A stretch of DNA of 37,694 bases from Phocaeicola_A sp963652075 (GCA_963652075.1 CAVJRQ010000007.1:1-37694); one strand, 5' to 3'. Shown: positions 9,333 through 17,935, counted from the first letter of the stretch. Notes: a model not told the origin generated them from the sequence alone. A program made the numbers and translations.

Positions 9333-10481
9333 TTATTTCTCTACGCCGAATTTGAACACCGTGTGGCTCGTGTAAGTCTGTCCCGGTTCGAGGTAAGCCG
9401 ACGGCCATTCCGGTTTGTTCGGGGTGTCAGGATAGTGTTGGGTCTCCAGGCAGATGCCCACGCGTTGGTTGTAGATGATGCCTTTCTTTCCGGTAACCGT
9501 ACCGTCGAGGAAGTTACCCGTGTAGACTTGGATGCCCGGTTCGTCGGTGTAAACCTCCAGCGTGATGCCTGTCTCGGGGCAAACCAGGCGGGCTGCCACT
9601 TCCTTGTCGTTGCCGTTGGTGTTGAGCACCCAGTTGTGGTCGTAGCCCATACCGTTCTTCAGCTGTTCGTAGGCATAGTCGTCAATTTCCTTGCCCACTT
9701 CCTTGGCGGTGGTGAAGTCCATCGGAGTGTTTGCTACCGGAGTGATTTCCCCCGTAGTCATGAACGTGCTGTCCACCGGAGTGAAGTTGGAAGCGTTCAC
9801 GTACAGCAAGTTGTCCAGAACGGTGTTCTCCGCGTTGCCGGAGAGGTTGAAGTAGGAGTGGTTGGTCATGTTGATAACCGTCTTCTTGTCCGTTGTAGCG
9901 TTGTACTTGATGTCGATGGCATTGTCGCCGGTGAGGGTGTAGGTGACACTGGCTGTCACGTTGCCCGGGAAGTTGGCGTCGCCGTCGGGTGAAAGGATAG
10001 TCAGGGTCAGTGTGCTGTCATTGGCCTGGTTGCCTTCGTACACTTGATACTGCCAGCCTTGCGGACCGCCGTGCAGGCAGTGGCCGTAGTTGTTTTGCGG
10101 CAATTGGATTTCCACGTCATCAATGACGATGCGGCCTTGGTTGATGCGGTTCGCATAGCGGCCGATGGATGCGCCGAAGTCGCTCGGCACGTTGATGTAG
10201 TCGGCAATGCTGTCGAATCCCAAGACGACATCCTGCATGGCTCCGTTCTTGTCCGGTACCATGACGGAGACGATACGTCCGCCGAAGTTGGTGACGCACA
10301 CCTCCATGCCGTTCGCGTTGACAAGCGTATAGAGTTGAGTCTGCTTGCCGTTCACTTCTGTTTTGAATTTCTCGGGGGATAATCCCGAAAGGGTGGTTGT
10401 TTGTTTGGCTTTAGGCGTACAGGCGGTCATCAAGGCCATGGTTACGCCCAATCCAATCAATGACTTTTTCATGTCTCTCAT
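9333..10481 (-). CDS. araM: Aldose 1-epimerase lipoprotein (ara operon)
   Basis: A 382-aa mutarotase exported as a lipoprotein. The N-terminus has Lys5-Lys6, a hydrophobic stretch and a lipobox LMTAC with Cys21 as the lipidation site. Starting at Met4 would give a cleaner signal peptide. The galactose-mutarotase fold shows HGGPQGWQYQ and NMTNHSYFNLSG (active-site histidines) and EPGIQVYTGNF (the catalytic Glu region). It probably equilibrates arabinose anomers in the periplasm before uptake. It is the first gene of the ara operon, 36 bp before the transporter. The same operon order is known in B. thetaiotaomicron. A separate cytoplasmic GalM is encoded at 11977-13059. Confidence 0.88.
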   Translation of the reverse strand: MRDMKKSLIGLGVTMALMTACTPKAKQTTTLSGLSPEKFKTEVNGKQTQLYTLVNANGMEVCVTNFGGRIVSVMVPDKNGAMQDVVLGFDSIADYINVPSDFGASIGRYANRINQGRIVIDDVEIQLPQNNYGHCLHGGPQGWQYQVYEGNQANDSTLTLTILSPDGDANFPGNVTASVTYTLTGDNAIDIKYNATTDKKTVINMTNHSYFNLSGNAENTVLDNLLYVNASNFTPVDSTFMTTGEITPVANTPMDFTTAKEVGKEIDDYAYEQLKNGMGYDHNWVLNTNGNDKEVAARLVCPETGITLEVYTDEPGIQVYTGNFLDGTVTGKKGIIYNQRVGICLETQHYPDTPNKPEWPSAYLEPGQTYTSHTVFKFGVEK

Positions 10482-10540
10482 GATTTATAAATTAGTTGTT
10501 AATGTGATTACTCGTTTGTTTGAGGCCGTTCAACCGTCAG

Positions 10541-10556
10541 CCACTCTACGGAGTGG
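10541..10556. promoter_or_regulatory. Small hairpin in the ara operon leader
   Basis: CCACTC (10541-10546) and GAGTGG (10551-10556) form a 6-bp inverted repeat around TACG. It lies between the predicted promoter and the first gene of the ara operon. It may be a leader hairpin or part of an operator. The evidence is only symmetry and position. Confidence 0.35.
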
Positions 10557-10564
10557 GTGAGCAA

Positions 10565-10597
10565 AAAACATAAGTTTGGGTTGTACAATATCTCAAA
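10565..10597 (-). promoter_or_regulatory. Predicted promoter of the ara operon
   Basis: On the minus strand a TTTG (10594-10597) lies 21 bp upstream of TATGTTTT (10565-10572), close to the Bacteroides pattern TTTG / TAnnTTTG. Seven of eight bases match in the -7 element. Transcription would start about 75-80 nt before the epimerase gene. Confidence 0.5.
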
Positions 10598-10635
10598 ATC
10601 GGTTGTAAAGGTAAGCCAAATAATCCAAAACGTAA

Positions 10636-10720
10636 GAGGAATACTTTATGTTATGCAACACAAGGAAGTGTTTATTTTACACTTTTTATCCATTTATCTG
10701 CACAACATAAAGAATTCCTC
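10636..10720. repeat. Large inverted repeat with nested hairpin upstream of the ara promoter
   Basis: Arms at 10636-10657 and 10699-10720 (22 bp each) are inverted copies matching at 20 of 22 positions. The right arm read on the minus strand starts GAGGAATTCTTTATG. Inside the 41-bp loop a second palindrome, AAGTGT (10666-10671) and ACACTT (10679-10684), can pair. It lies between galK and the predicted ara promoter. It could be an operator pair for AraR, a galK 3' structure or a mobile-element relic. No function is established. Confidence 0.75.
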
Positions 10721-10770
10721 TATTTCAACTGTATGCCCCAACCCCAAAGAGGGCGGGGATTCGTTTACGC

Positions 10771-10802
10771 AAGCGAACCGCTCGCCTCCGGATGGTTCGC
10801 TT
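10771..10802 (-). terminator. Hairpin just after galK
   Basis: AAGCGAACC (10771-10779) and GGTTCGCTT (10794-10802) form a perfect 9-bp stem with a 14-nt loop, starting 5 nt after the galK stop on the minus strand. No T-tract follows, so it is either an inefficient terminator or a 3'-end stabiliser. Confidence 0.6.
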
Positions 10803-10807
10803 ACGGC

Positions 10808-11962
10808 CTAAATCAGTTTGCGTGCTCCGTCGCTGATGACCACGTCGTACACCTTGGGCGCACGTTTGTATTGGCTGACAAAGCGTTCCACGGTCTCGTG
10901 GACAAAGCTGTCGTACAGGTCGTTCTTCACCAGATTGATGGTGCAACCGCCGAATCCGCCTCCCATGACGCGCGATCCGGTCACGCCATGCGCCTTGGCG
11001 CAATCGTTCAGGAAGTCCAGCTCTTCGCAGCTGACCTCATAAAGCTTGCTCATGCCTTGGTGCGTCTCGTACATCTTCTGTCCCACGGTCTCGTAGTCGT
11101 TCTTCCCGAGAGCGTCGCAGACGTCCAGCACACGCTGCACCTCTCCGATGACGTACTCGGCACGTTTGTAGTCCTCTTGTGACACTGCGTTCGACACCTC
11201 TTTCAGCATCTCCATGTCAGCGTCGCGCAAGCAGCCGACGTGCGGATGGTTCTGCTGGATGGCGGCTACCACGGCCTCGCAGCTCTGGCGGCGTTTGTTG
11301 TAGGCGGACGATGCCAGTTCGTGTTTCACCACGGAGTCGAGCAACACCAAACGGTAGCCTTCGGGCTTGAAGGGGAAGTACTGATACTCCAGCGAACGGC
11401 AGTCCAGCCGGATGAGTTGGTCTCTCTTTCCGAACACGGAAGCAAACTGGTCCATGATGCCGCAGTTTACGCCAATGTAATTATGCTCTGTGGCCTGACC
11501 CGCCTTCGCCAACTCGAACTTGTCTACCCGGTTGTCGCCAAACAGGTCGTTGAGTGCATAAGCGTAGGCGCTTTCGAGTGCGGCGGACGAAGACATGCCC
11601 GCGCCTAAGGGCACATCCCCGGCAAAAGCAGTGTTGAATCCCTCCACCTTCACGCCCCGTTTAATCATCTCCCGACAGACGCCGAACAGATAGCGGGCCC
11701 AACTGGCGCGCGGAGCGTCTTCTTCGTTCAGACCAAACTCCACATAATCCTTCAGGTCGATGGAGTAGGCGCGTACTTTGTTTGTCCCGTTAGGTTTCAG
11801 CTCCGCGACCATCCCCTTGTCGATTGCGCCGGGGAAGACGAAGCCTCCATTATAGTCAGTGTGTTCACCAATCAGGTTGATGCGGCCCGGAGCCGCGTAA
11901 ACAGAACCTGTTGCTCCATCAAAGTGCTTGATGAAGCGGCTTCTCACGTACTCTATATCCAT
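10808..11962 (-). CDS. galK: Galactokinase
   Basis: A GHMP kinase that phosphorylates galactose at C1, the first step of the Leloir pathway. The protein is 384 aa. The galactokinase signature GRINLIGEHTDYNGG is at residues 26-40, the ATP-binding LGAGMSSSAALES around 119-131, Asp171 in MDQFAS is the expected catalytic base, and the third GHMP motif SRVMGGGFGGCT lies near the C-terminus. It starts 14 bp after the cytoplasmic galM, so the two form a small operon for galactose entry. Arabinokinases are related, but the signature is galactokinase-specific. Confidence 0.96.
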   Translation of the reverse strand: MDIEYVRSRFIKHFDGATGSVYAAPGRINLIGEHTDYNGGFVFPGAIDKGMVAELKPNGTNKVRAYSIDLKDYVEFGLNEEDAPRASWARYLFGVCREMIKRGVKVEGFNTAFAGDVPLGAGMSSSAALESAYAYALNDLFGDNRVDKFELAKAGQATEHNYIGVNCGIMDQFASVFGKRDQLIRLDCRSLEYQYFPFKPEGYRLVLLDSVVKHELASSAYNKRRQSCEAVVAAIQQNHPHVGCLRDADMEMLKEVSNAVSQEDYKRAEYVIGEVQRVLDVCDALGKNDYETVGQKMYETHQGMSKLYEVSCEELDFLNDCAKAHGVTGSRVMGGGFGGCTINLVKNDLYDSFVHETVERFVSQYKRAPKVYDVVISDGARKLI

Positions 11963-11976
11963 ATTGCTTGATGTGT

Positions 11977-13059
11977 TTAGTGATTAATCTTGATGCGGTA
12001 GACGGTTGTCTGCTTGTACGTCTCGCCCGGATTCAGCACGGCGGTAGGGAAGTAGCTCCGGTTGGGCGTGTCGGGAAAATGTTGCGCCTCGAAGCATACG
12101 GCACTCCGGTCGGGGAACGTACTGCCAAATGCCCCTTTCATGCCGTGATTCCAGTTGGCGGTGTAGAACTGTACGCCCGGTTCGGTGGTGAACACCTCCA
12201 GCGTACGTCCGCTGACGGGGTCGAAGCAGGTGGCGGCAAGGGTATTGTCGCCCGCTTCGGTCTTGTTCAGCACGTAGCAGTGGTCGTAGCCGTGTCCGCA
12301 TTTTAATTGCTCAAACGGTTCGTCGATACGCTCACCAATGGCGTGCGGTGTGCGGAAGTCCATCGGTGTATCCGCCACTTTCAGAATCTCGCCCGTGGGG
12401 ATGTTGGTCTCGTCGGTAGGCAAGTAGAAGTCGGCGTTGATGGTGACGATGTTGCCCATTTGGCTGGGTGTCGGATTGCCGATGCCCGAAAGGCTGAAGA
12501 AGGCGTGGTTGGTCAAGTTGACAATCGTCTTCTTGTCGCATTCCGCCCGGTAATCCATCCTTAGGGCGTTGTCGTTGTCCAGCGAATAGGTCAGCGTGAC
12601 GGACAATGTCCCTGGAAATCCCTCTTCACCGTCCTGCGCCTGATAACGGAACGTGACGGCGTTGCCGGATTGGCTCACCATCGTCCATACCCTCTTGTGG
12701 AAACCCTTGGGACCTCCGTGCAGTGAGTTCTTGCCGTTATTACACTCCAACCGATACTCTTTGCCGTCCAGCGTGAAACGCCCGTCGCAAATACGGTTGC
12801 CGTATCGGCCTATGGTAGTACTGAGGCAGTCGACATCGCTGTCTATCAAATGCTGTATGCTGTCGTGTCCTTGCAGGACGTTGCCCATCTTTCCCTCTTT
12901 GTCGGGAACCAACCAAGTGAGGAGGGCGCATCCGTAGTTGGTGACCGCCACTTCTCCGCCGGCTTCGTTGGTGAGCACGTACAAGTCCGTTTCTTTTCCG
13001 TCAATCGTTTGTTGAAAGTCATGACGGTATAATCCTGAGTGTGTCTGAAAATCGTCCAT
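11977..13059 (-). CDS. galM: Aldose 1-epimerase (cytoplasmic galactose mutarotase)
   Basis: A 360-aa mutarotase without a signal peptide, so it acts in the cytoplasm. It converts beta-D-galactose to the alpha anomer needed by galactokinase, which is encoded 14 bp downstream. Family motifs are clear: TIGRYGNRI, SLHGGPKGFHKRVW, NLTNHAFFSLSG and EPGVQFYTANW. It is a distant paralogue of the lipoprotein epimerase at 9333-10481. The pair thus covers periplasm and cytoplasm. A strong predicted promoter lies immediately upstream. Confidence 0.94.
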   Translation of the reverse strand: MDDFQTHSGLYRHDFQQTIDGKETDLYVLTNEAGGEVAVTNYGCALLTWLVPDKEGKMGNVLQGHDSIQHLIDSDVDCLSTTIGRYGNRICDGRFTLDGKEYRLECNNGKNSLHGGPKGFHKRVWTMVSQSGNAVTFRYQAQDGEEGFPGTLSVTLTYSLDNDNALRMDYRAECDKKTIVNLTNHAFFSLSGIGNPTPSQMGNIVTINADFYLPTDETNIPTGEILKVADTPMDFRTPHAIGERIDEPFEQLKCGHGYDHCYVLNKTEAGDNTLAATCFDPVSGRTLEVFTTEPGVQFYTANWNHGMKGAFGSTFPDRSAVCFEAQHFPDTPNRSYFPTAVLNPGETYKQTTVYRIKINH

Positions 13060-13080
13060 GGTATTTGTTTATGATACGGG

Positions 13081-13112
13081 CAAAGGTAAACAACCTTTTT
13101 GGCATCCGCAAA
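13081..13112 (-). promoter_or_regulatory. Predicted promoter of galM-galK
   Basis: On the minus strand TTTG (13109-13112) is followed after 20 bp by TACCTTTG (13081-13088), a perfect match to the Bacteroides TTTG / TAnnTTTG promoter. The start site would fall roughly 15 nt before the galM ATG, giving a very short leader. Confidence 0.75.
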
Positions 13113-13172
13113 GGAAACGGGGGGAAATTTGTTCCGATCGGGTGGGCGTTTCCATTTGTCTCAGGCAGGAAT

Positions 13173-13214
13173 ATTTCTCTGACTGGAGAAATAATTCATT
13201 CCAGTCAGGGAAAT
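13173..13214 (-). terminator. Long hairpin at the folC stop codon
   Basis: Arms 13173-13187 (ATTTCTCTGACTGGA) and 13200-13214 form a 15-bp stem with one mismatch around a 12-nt loop. The right arm touches the folC stop codon. On the minus strand it is directly downstream of folC and upstream of the galM promoter, so it most likely terminates folC. Confidence 0.7.
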
Positions 13215-14518
13215 TATTTTTCCATGAGGGACTGCCCGAATGCCGACGAGAGCAGGTCTGCCACGACGAAACTGCTGCCGCCTACATAGATGAAATCTTG
13301 CGGCGAGGCATCCTCGTACGCCGCCCTTACGGCCTCTTCCACGGTAGGGTAGCGGTCGCCCACCAGCTGGAACGGCTGTGCCAGCTCTTGCAGTTTCTCC
13401 ACCGGCATGGCTCTTTGCACGCTGGCTTGCGTAAAGTAGTAGTGCGCATCCGTAGGCAGCATCGCCAACACACCGCGTATGTCCTTGTCGTTCACCATGC
13501 CGAACACAATCCGCAGCGTCTCGCACTGCTGTCGTTTCAACTGCTCGGAGAGGTAGGCGAATCCGCCCGTGTTGTGCCCCGTGTCGCAAATGAGCGTCGG
13601 CTTCGTCGACAACTGTTGCCAACGGCCCATCAGTCCCGTAGTGGCGCACACGTGGGCAAACCCTTCGGCTACTTGCGTGCCGGTAAGTTTGTAGCCTATC
13701 TCGTTCAGCCGACGGACGGCGCACAAGATGGTGTTGTCGTTCTTTCGCTGATAGATTCCGCCCAGCTCGCCGAACAGTTCACCGTAATCCGCTGTCCGCA
13801 GCAGGAATCCCTGTTTGCAGGGTGTGGCGGACAGCAACGGTTTCTCGTCCTCGGCGAAGTAGATGGGGGCATTCACCTCACGGGCTTTCGCCTCGAACAC
13901 GGGGCGGGTCTCCACCGTGTATTCACCGATGACGACGGGAGTGCCGGCTTTGATGATGCCGGCTTTCTCTGACGCGATTTGCGGCAGTGTGTTCCCCAGA
14001 AACTGCACGTGGTCGAAACTGATGTTGGTAATGAGGCAAAGGTCCGGCTGAATGATGTTGGTGCAGTCGAGCCTGCCACCCAGTCCCACTTCGATGACGG
14101 CAACGTCCACTTCCTGTTCCGCAAAGTAATTGAACGCCATGGCGGTGGTCAGCTCGAAGAAAGAGGGATGAAGCGGTTCGAAGAAACCGCGGTGCTTCTC
14201 CACGAAATCCACTACGTTCTCTTCGGGAATCCGGTGTCCGTTGACGCGTATCCGCTCCCGGAAGTCAACCAGGTGAGGTGAGGTGTAGAGCCCGGTCTTG
14301 TAGCCCGCCTGTTGCAGAATGGCCGCCAGCGTGTGCGAGCAGGAACCTTTGCCGTTGGTGCCCGCCACGTGAATGGTCTTGAAGCGTTTGTGAGGGTGGC
14401 CGAAGTAGGCGTCCAGGGCGATGGTGTTCTCCAACCCCTCTTTGTAAGCCTCTTTTCCAACATGTTGAAACAGAGGCGTAGTATGATAAAGATAATCGAT
14501 TGTTTCTTTGTAGTTCAT
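13214..14518 (-). CDS. folC: Bifunctional folylpolyglutamate/dihydrofolate synthase
   Basis: A Mur-ligase-fold enzyme that adds glutamate to dihydropteroate and to folates, in the cytoplasm. The chosen ATG start (14516-14518) gives MNYKETIDYLYHTTPLFQHVG, typical of Bacteroides FolC, and a 434-aa protein. An upstream TTG would only add nine poorly conserved residues. The P-loop HVAGTNGKGSCSH, the FELTTAMAF segment and VIEVGLGGRLDCTNI (substrate/Mg site) are present. CDTGHNTGGF marks the C-terminal glutamate-ligase domain. It is transcribed divergently from the apiose-type operon and ends at a strong hairpin. Confidence 0.95.
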   Translation of the reverse strand: MNYKETIDYLYHTTPLFQHVGKEAYKEGLENTIALDAYFGHPHKRFKTIHVAGTNGKGSCSHTLAAILQQAGYKTGLYTSPHLVDFRERIRVNGHRIPEENVVDFVEKHRGFFEPLHPSFFELTTAMAFNYFAEQEVDVAVIEVGLGGRLDCTNIIQPDLCLITNISFDHVQFLGNTLPQIASEKAGIIKAGTPVVIGEYTVETRPVFEAKAREVNAPIYFAEDEKPLLSATPCKQGFLLRTADYGELFGELGGIYQRKNDNTILCAVRRLNEIGYKLTGTQVAEGFAHVCATTGLMGRWQQLSTKPTLICDTGHNTGGFAYLSEQLKRQQCETLRIVFGMVNDKDIRGVLAMLPTDAHYYFTQASVQRAMPVEKLQELAQPFQLVGDRYPTVEEAVRAAYEDASPQDFIYVGGSSFVVADLLSSAFGQSLMEK

Positions 14519-14580
14519 CTGACTGTTGATTGAAAACGGGTGCAAATATCCTCATTTTATTTTACTTTAAGTTGCATAAG

Positions 14581-14612
14581 TTTGTTTTTCTGCCGATACT
14601 TTGCTATGTTTG
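14581..14612 (+). promoter_or_regulatory. Predicted promoter of the apiose operon
   Basis: TTTG (14581-14584), then 20 bp, then TATGTTTG (14605-14612), a perfect Bacteroides-type promoter. The predicted start lies about 30 nt before the aptA ATG at 14651. It is within the 132-bp divergent spacer shared with folC. Confidence 0.75.
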
Positions 14613-14650
14613 CCGAATTAAAAAACCATTTTCTAATATTATCGTACAAT

Positions 14651-15493
14651 ATGGAACAAACAATAAGCGTAGATTCGCTTCGTCTTCAGTCCGAAATTAT
14701 CCGTAAGCGACTGGTTGAAGTCGTTTATGGAGCCAAGGCCGGACATATTGGAGGAGGTTTGTCATCCCTCAACGTGTTGACTACTCTCTATTTCCGTGTA
14801 ATGAACATCGACCCAAAGAATCCTAAGATGGAGAACCGCGACCGGTTCGTGATGAGCAAGGGACACTGTGTGGAAGCCCTCTACAGTGTGCTTGAGGCAC
14901 GCGGTTTCATTTCTCCGGACCTGGTAAATACCTATGGTCAGTACAACTCCGTATTGGCCGGACACCCCACCATCGAGGTGCCGGGCATCGAGGTCAACAG
15001 TGGTGCGTTGGGCCACGGACTGCCTATCGGTGTGGGTATGGCCATTGCCGCGAAGATGGACAAAAAGGACTACAAGACTTTCGTCCTGATGGGTGACGGT
15101 GAGCAGGGAGAAGGCTCCATCTACGAAGCCGCTATGGCAGGAAACCAATACAAGCTGGACAATCTGGTGGCCATCATCGACCGCAACGGGTTGCAGATCA
15201 GTGATACGACAGAAAACGTGATGGCTTTGGAACCCATTGCCGACCGCTGGAACGCTTTCGGATGGGACGTTCAGGACATCAATGGTGACGACATGGCGGC
15301 TGTCGTGAAGGCATTCGACAGCATCGACTACCACAACCACAAGCCCCACCTGATTATCTCCCGCACGACTAAGGGAGAGGGCGTGTCGCTCATGGAGAAC
15401 ATCCTCAAGTGGCATCATGGCGTGCCTACCCAAGCCGAGTATGAGCAAGCCATCAGTGAGATAGAACAGCGTATTGAAACCTTAAGGAAATAA
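14651..15493 (+). CDS. aptA: Transketolase A subunit, probable apulose-4-phosphate transketolase
   Basis: A 280-aa protein equal to the N-terminal, thiamine-diphosphate-binding half of transketolase. It shows AGHIGGGLSSL (His32), SKGHCVEALY (His72), SGALGHGLPIG (His122), and the Mg/diphosphate motif GDG at 148-150 with Asn179 in DRNG. The start was set at the ATG giving MEQTISVDSL, 32-40 nt after the predicted promoter. An in-frame upstream ATG would lie before the promoter. The C-terminal half is the next gene, two bases away. In the known D-apiose pathway of Phocaeicola and Actinobacillus, such a split transketolase moves a ketol unit from apulose 4-phosphate to glyceraldehyde 3-phosphate. 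The products are DHAP and xylulose 5-phosphate. The assignment rests on the four-gene context. Confidence 0.8.
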   Translation: MEQTISVDSLRLQSEIIRKRLVEVVYGAKAGHIGGGLSSLNVLTTLYFRVMNIDPKNPKMENRDRFVMSKGHCVEALYSVLEARGFISPDLVNTYGQYNSVLAGHPTIEVPGIEVNSGALGHGLPIGVGMAIAAKMDKKDYKTFVLMGDGEQGEGSIYEAAMAGNQYKLDNLVAIIDRNGLQISDTTENVMALEPIADRWNAFGWDVQDINGDDMAAVVKAFDSIDYHNHKPHLIISRTTKGEGVSLMENILKWHHGVPTQAEYEQAISEIEQRIETLRK

Positions 15494-15495
15494 TT

Positions 15496-16437
15496 ATGGA
15501 AATAAAGAGCGTCCCCTGCAGAAAGAGTTTCACGGATACTTTGCTGGAACTGGGGAAAAAAGACAAGAATATAGTAGCGGTAACAACGGATGCGCGTGGC
15601 TCTGTCACGTTGACCGATTTTGCCAAGGAACTTCCTGAGCAGTTTGTTGAATGCGGCATCGCCGAGCAAGACGCTGTCGGCATTGCCGCGGGTCTGGCAT
15701 CCTGCGGCAAGAAGACGTTTGTCTGCGGGCCTGCCTGTTTCTATGTGGCACGTAGTCTGGAGCAGGTGAAGGTTGACGTGGCCTATTCACAGAACCCCGT
15801 GAAGATACTGGGTGTGAGCGGTGGCGTGGCTTACGGTGCATTGGGTGCGACTCACCACAGTTTGCACGACATTGCCGCGCTGCGTACCTTCCCGGGCATG
15901 AATGTGGTGCTCCCGTCAGATGCGCATCAAACCCGCAAGCTGGTGCAGATGCTGGTGGACTTCCCGCAAGCCGTGTATGTGCGCGTGGGACGAAATGCCG
16001 TGCCCGATGTCTACACCGAGGACAACTGTCCCTTCGAGTTCGGCAAGGCCAACACCTTACTCGACGGTAACGACCTCACCATCATCGGAACCGGTGAGAC
16101 GGTCTATCATTGCTTAGAGGCCGGCAAACGCCTGGCACAGGAAGGCATCCACGCCCGCGTGCTGGACATGCACACCTTGAAGCCGGCCGACACGGAGGCA
16201 ATCCTGAAGGCGGCACGCGAGACCGGCCGCATCATCACGGTCGAGGAACACAGCATGTACGGCGGCTTGGGCGGCATCGTTGCCGAGACCGTCAGCCAGA
16301 GCTGCCCCGTGCCTGTGCGCATCTTGGGTATTCCCGACGAGAACGCGGTACACGGCAAGCCGTTGGAAATCTTCCATCACTATAAGCTCGACGCTGAAGG
16401 TATCTACCAAACGGCCGTTGATTTTCTGAAGAAATAA
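15496..16437 (+). CDS. aptB: Transketolase B subunit, probable apulose-4-phosphate transketolase
   Basis: A 313-aa protein equal to the pyrimidine-binding and C-terminal domains of transketolase. GIAEQDAVGIAAGLA contains Glu57, the residue that activates the thiamine cofactor. GVSGGVAYGALGATHHSLHD and RVGRN line the active site, and the C-terminal domain (about 185-313) has VEEHSMYGGLG. It pairs with the A subunit encoded two bases upstream to form the heteromeric enzyme. It is followed 13 bp later by the FGGY kinase. Split transketolases also occur in other pathways, such as unknown ketose-phosphate routes or pentose metabolism. The neighbouring kinase and isomerase are what point to apiose. 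Confidence 0.8.
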   Translation: MEIKSVPCRKSFTDTLLELGKKDKNIVAVTTDARGSVTLTDFAKELPEQFVECGIAEQDAVGIAAGLASCGKKTFVCGPACFYVARSLEQVKVDVAYSQNPVKILGVSGGVAYGALGATHHSLHDIAALRTFPGMNVVLPSDAHQTRKLVQMLVDFPQAVYVRVGRNAVPDVYTEDNCPFEFGKANTLLDGNDLTIIGTGETVYHCLEAGKRLAQEGIHARVLDMHTLKPADTEAILKAARETGRIITVEEHSMYGGLGGIVAETVSQSCPVPVRILGIPDENAVHGKPLEIFHHYKLDAEGIYQTAVDFLKK

Positions 16438-16450
16438 GTCTGTACGTACC

Positions 16451-17935
16451 ATGCAAAAATACATTATAGCAATCGACCAGAGCACTTCCGCCACCAAGGC
16501 CGTCCTGTTCAACGAACAGAGTTTCCTGGTCAACCGGGTGAACGTGCCCCACAAGCAATACTATCCCCAAGCGGGATGGGTGGAGCACGATGCGGAAGAA
16601 ATCTACCACAACACCGTGGAAGCCATCCGTCAGGTGGTGGCCCAGAGCCAGGAAGACGATGAGGTCTCTTACTCCATAGCCATCACCAACCAACGCGAGA
16701 CGGTGGTCGTGTGGAACCGCCTGACCGGCAAGCCGGTCTGCCATGCCGTGGTGTGGCAATGCCAACGGGGTGCCGACATCTGCAACGATTTGAAGGCGAA
16801 AGGCTACACCGGGATGATTCAGGAGAAGAGCGGACTGCTCATCGACCCCTACTTCTCTGCCAGTGGCGTGAAGTGGATACTCGACAACGTGGAGGGCGCG
16901 CGCAGTCAGGCCGATGCCGGAAACCTTTTGATGGGAACCATTGATTCGTGGCTCATCTGGAAGCTCACGGGCGGCAAGGTACACGCTACGGACTATACCA
17001 ACGCCTCGCGTACCTTATTGTTCAATATACACACGCTCGACTGGGACGAAGAACTGTTGCGGCTCTTCACCGTACCGCGTTCCATGATGCCGAAGGTGTT
17101 CCCTTGCGACTCCGTCTTTGGAGAGACCACCGTGGAGGGCTTGTTCGATGTGCCCGTGCAGATTGCGGGTGTGTTGGGCGACTCTCACGGGGCTTTGGCG
17201 GGACAGATGTGCTTTGCTCCCGGCATGGGTAAGGCGACCTACGGAACGGGGTCGTCCGTCATGGTGAACATCGGCGAACAGGCGGTGAAGGCTCCGCAAG
17301 GCCTGGTCACGTCCGTAGGCTTCGCCGCCTGCGGCAAGGTGTTCTACGCTTTCGAGGGTAACATCCATTGCACGGGGGCCACCATCAAATGGCTTGTCGA
17401 GAAACTGAAACTGATAAACAGTCCTTCGGCCATCGAACAGGTGGCGCTGAGCGTCCCCGATAATGGCGGTGTCTATTTCGTCCCCGCCTTTGCCGGACTG
17501 GGCGCTCCTTGGTGGAACTCTCACGCGAAAGCCATCATCACGGGCATGACGCTCGGCTCCGAGATTGGCCATGTGTGCCGTGCGGCCCTGGAGGCCATCG
17601 CTTACCAGGTGAAAGACCTGATAGACCTGATGACCAACCATGCCAACATCGACCTCAAGGAGTTGCGCGTGGATGGCGGACCGACGAAAAACAAACTGCT
17701 GATGCAGTTCCAGGCCGACATGCTCGATGCCTGCATCAACCGATCTGACGTGGAAGAGGCTTCCGCCATGGGTGCCATGCTCATGAACGGGCTGGCGCGC
17801 GGCGTATGGAAGGACCTCGACGAGGTGGCACGTTTGCGCACCACCGACAACCGTGTCTTCTCCACCATGGAGGCTTCGCGGCGCGAGTCACTCTACGAAG
17901 GATGGAAGGCGGCGGTAGCCTTGGTAAACCGATAA
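16451..17935 (+). CDS. aplK: Glycerol-kinase-like FGGY kinase, probable apulose kinase
   Basis: A 494-aa FGGY kinase very close to GlpK over its whole length: NQRETVVVWNR, DYTNASRTLLFNIHTLDWD, TYGTGSSVMVN, RVDGGPTKN. Most glycerol-site residues are kept (Arg82, Glu83, Trp102, Tyr134, Asp244), but the Gln that follows the catalytic Asp in GlpK is Ser245 here (GDSHGAL). This suggests a polyol-like substrate bulkier than glycerol. In the D-apiose pathway a GlpK-like kinase phosphorylates D-apulose to apulose 4-phosphate, which the adjacent transketolase then splits. Xylulose or glycerol kinase remain possible, but no glycerol transporter or dehydrogenase is nearby. Confidence 0.78.
   Translation: MQKYIIAIDQSTSATKAVLFNEQSFLVNRVNVPHKQYYPQAGWVEHDAEEIYHNTVEAIRQVVAQSQEDDEVSYSIAITNQRETVVVWNRLTGKPVCHAVVWQCQRGADICNDLKAKGYTGMIQEKSGLLIDPYFSASGVKWILDNVEGARSQADAGNLLMGTIDSWLIWKLTGGKVHATDYTNASRTLLFNIHTLDWDEELLRLFTVPRSMMPKVFPCDSVFGETTVEGLFDVPVQIAGVLGDSHGALAGQMCFAPGMGKATYGTGSSVMVNIGEQAVKAPQGLVTSVGFAACGKVFYAFEGNIHCTGATIKWLVEKLKLINSPSAIEQVALSVPDNGGVYFVPAFAGLGAPWWNSHAKAIITGMTLGSEIGHVCRAALEAIAYQVKDLIDLMTNHANIDLKELRVDGGPTKNKLLMQFQADMLDACINRSDVEEASAMGAMLMNGLARGVWKDLDEVARLRTTDNRVFSTMEASRRESLYEGWKAAVALVNR

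Noticed and set aside
16451..17935. True glycerol kinase
   Set aside because: The Gln in the glycerol site is Ser, and neither a glycerol facilitator nor a glycerol-3-phosphate dehydrogenase is present.
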